A stretch of 37,907 nucleotides of DNA from Cytobacillus sp. IB215665 (GTDB lineage: Bacteria > Bacillota > Bacilli > Bacillales > SM2101): assembly GCF_033963835.1 (NCBI RefSeq), contig NZ_JAXBME010000028.1, forward strand, positions 1 through 37,907, in the 5' to 3' direction. The translations under genes were made by a program, and so were the position numbers. The notes below the pieces were generated by a model. It searched no databases and was not told where the DNA came from. It saw only the letters and a list, made by a program, of their open reading frames with translations. This document shows, piece after piece, positions 36,934 to 37,907 of this stretch. Numbering within the stretch: the stretch's first letter is position 1; every line of letters begins with the position of its first letter.

Positions 36934-37907
36934 GTGCATTTAGCAGAAAGAGAAAATACAACTTTAACAGCGAAGCATCATGTATTGGTGCACCATATCC
37001 CGTTTAAATCGCAACCTCAAGGCCAGCAAATGGGAAAAATCACAAATGACTTAAAAAGGTCATTCAGTAAGCCTTTTACCATACAAGAAATACTTGAATT
37101 ATTTTCAAACGGTCACAGTATCATGCTTTCACATGCTCAAGTAGATAAGGAGAATAGGTTTCGTTTTATATCAGCAAGTTGTTTTGCTATTGATATTGAT
37201 GATACAGAAATGAAAATTCATCCAAAAGAAATTCTTATAAAGTTGAAAAGTAGAATAGCAGGAATGTTTTATACCTTTTCTCACGGTAAAGAGGGCAAAG
37301 GGTATCGTTATAGACTCGTATTTCAACTTGATCAAATTGTAAATGACGAACTGAAGATGAAAGGCATCATTGAAACGGTAAACGATGACTTGAAAAAGTT
37401 AGGTATTCCAGTAGATACACAAGCTAAAAACCCACTCCAGGTAGTCCGTGGTGGTACTAAATTTGTTCTTGTTAACGAGAATAACAAACTTAACACTAAC
37501 AACCTCTTAAAACGTGTCCAGGAAGAAAATATTAAACGGCAGCAAGAACTATATGATTCATTTGAAAAGGAATTGCGCCCTGTATCTTTCAAGGTACTAA
37601 AGGAAATGGCTGAGAAGGTCGGATATATCCCTTCTGGAATGGGGCAGGGTGAGGATTGGAAACGTATCGTTGTTGGTATTCGCCATTATGCCAACTTAGG
37701 CTACATTACAGATGATGAAGGGTTTGAACTGTTTGACATTATCAGTGGTGGTGAACAGTCACAAAAGTCATGGGAAACACTGCGAGCCCATGGACAAGCT
37801 ACCATTCGCAGTCTAGTATATTTTGCTAAGAAACAGGGCTATACAGGCAAATTCCAATACTATGAGCCTAGCGGACACACGCCCACGACATACAACCATG
37901 AAGCTAT
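36934..37907 (+). CDS. Primase-helicase, N-terminal part (continues at 1-2035)
   Basis: GTG 36934 follows GTGAGGGG and the frame is open to the window end, then continues at base 2 of the window. The first 200 residues look like an archaeo-eukaryotic-type primase: FAIDIDD near 84-90 (the hDhD metal motif) and YTFSHGKEGKGYRYRLVF near 112-129. A primase C-terminal-like helical part follows (EDWKRIVVGIRHYANLGY). Joined to the helicase it is one protein of about 988 residues, presumably making primers and unwinding at the phage fork. Confidence 0.88.
   Translation, partial: MHLAERENTTLTAKHHVLVHHIPFKSQPQGQQMGKITNDLKRSFSKPFTIQEILELFSNGHSIMLSHAQVDKENRFRFISASCFAIDIDDTEMKIHPKEILIKLKSRIAGMFYTFSHGKEGKGYRYRLVFQLDQIVNDELKMKGIIETVNDDLKKLGIPVDTQAKNPLQVVRGGTKFVLVNENNKLNTNNLLKRVQEENIKRQQELYDSFEKELRPVSFKVLKEMAEKVGYIPSGMGQGEDWKRIVVGIRHYANLGYITDDEGFELFDIISGGEQSQKSWETLRAHGQATIRSLVYFAKKQGYTGKFQYYEPSGHTPTTYNHEA
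37866..37907. repeat. 42-bp terminal direct repeat (equals 1-42)
   Basis: Bases 37866-37907 are identical to 1-42. An open frame continues across them, so this is an overlap from linearising a circular sequence, not a phage end repeat. Confidence 0.95.

Noticed and set aside
1-37907. tRNA genes, rRNA or insertion sequences
   Set aside because: I saw no cloverleaf with a matching acceptor stem, no rRNA-like sequence and no transposase, but no dedicated scan was possible.

Overview
The window is one complete circular element of 37,865 bp, opened inside a gene. Its first 42 bases are repeated exactly as its last 42 (37866-37907), and the primase-helicase frame runs without a break across the join. 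AT-rich DNA, strong GGAGG-type ribosome sites, XhlA and a small holin, a YqaI-like protein, RepN-type replication and an arbitrium-type aimR/aimP pair all point to Bacillaceae. It reads as a temperate siphovirus kept as a plasmid (a phage-plasmid). I see a plasmid initiator, ParA partition and a resolvase, but no tyrosine integrase, large serine integrase or attP.

Layout on the + strand: 1-3442 end of the primase-helicase, an ERCC4-type nuclease and a sigma-like late regulator. 3576-3869 holds two tiny glycine/proline-rich proteins between two terminators. 3957-7306 holds the small terminase subunit, a serine resolvase and the large terminase subunit. 7310-12365 is head and connector, 12378-15297 tail tube, frameshifted chaperones and tape measure, 15305-19381 baseplate and a YadA-like fibre, 19462-20580 lysis.

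The accessory and plasmid half is mostly on the - strand. 20935-22313 holds small regulators and a cluster of GACGTC boxes. 22532-25440 is a parA - RHH - HNH - broken RHH - HNH operon in which the RHH-HNH unit was duplicated. 25551-26117 is a ParB-fold protein. 26141-27118 is the Rep protein, with three iterons inside its coding sequence. 27292-28022 is a gene-free, structured stretch that may take part in replication control.

Lifestyle control: 28023-28277 is an XRE regulator diverging from aimR (28626-29843), whose leader has a dyad, a terminator and a 10-G ribosome site. aimP (29836-30009) follows, then a candidate AimR operator and two small genes at the aimX position. These converge on a CI-like repressor (30523-30870), which faces a Cro-like protein (31040-31234) across TGTTCT-N3-AGAACA operators. 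The early operon (31286-36902) carries small unknowns, a MazG-like enzyme, Gam, an HNH nuclease, ERF and SSB, and leads back into the primase-helicase.

How it works together: as a plasmid the element uses Rep, ParA/RHH and the resolvase. The repressor, with peptide signalling through AimR/AimP, would set entry into lysis. Early genes then give ERF/SSB/primase-helicase replication, the sigma-like protein would switch on the late block, and holin plus amidase release virions. All functions are inferred from sequence; no search was run.
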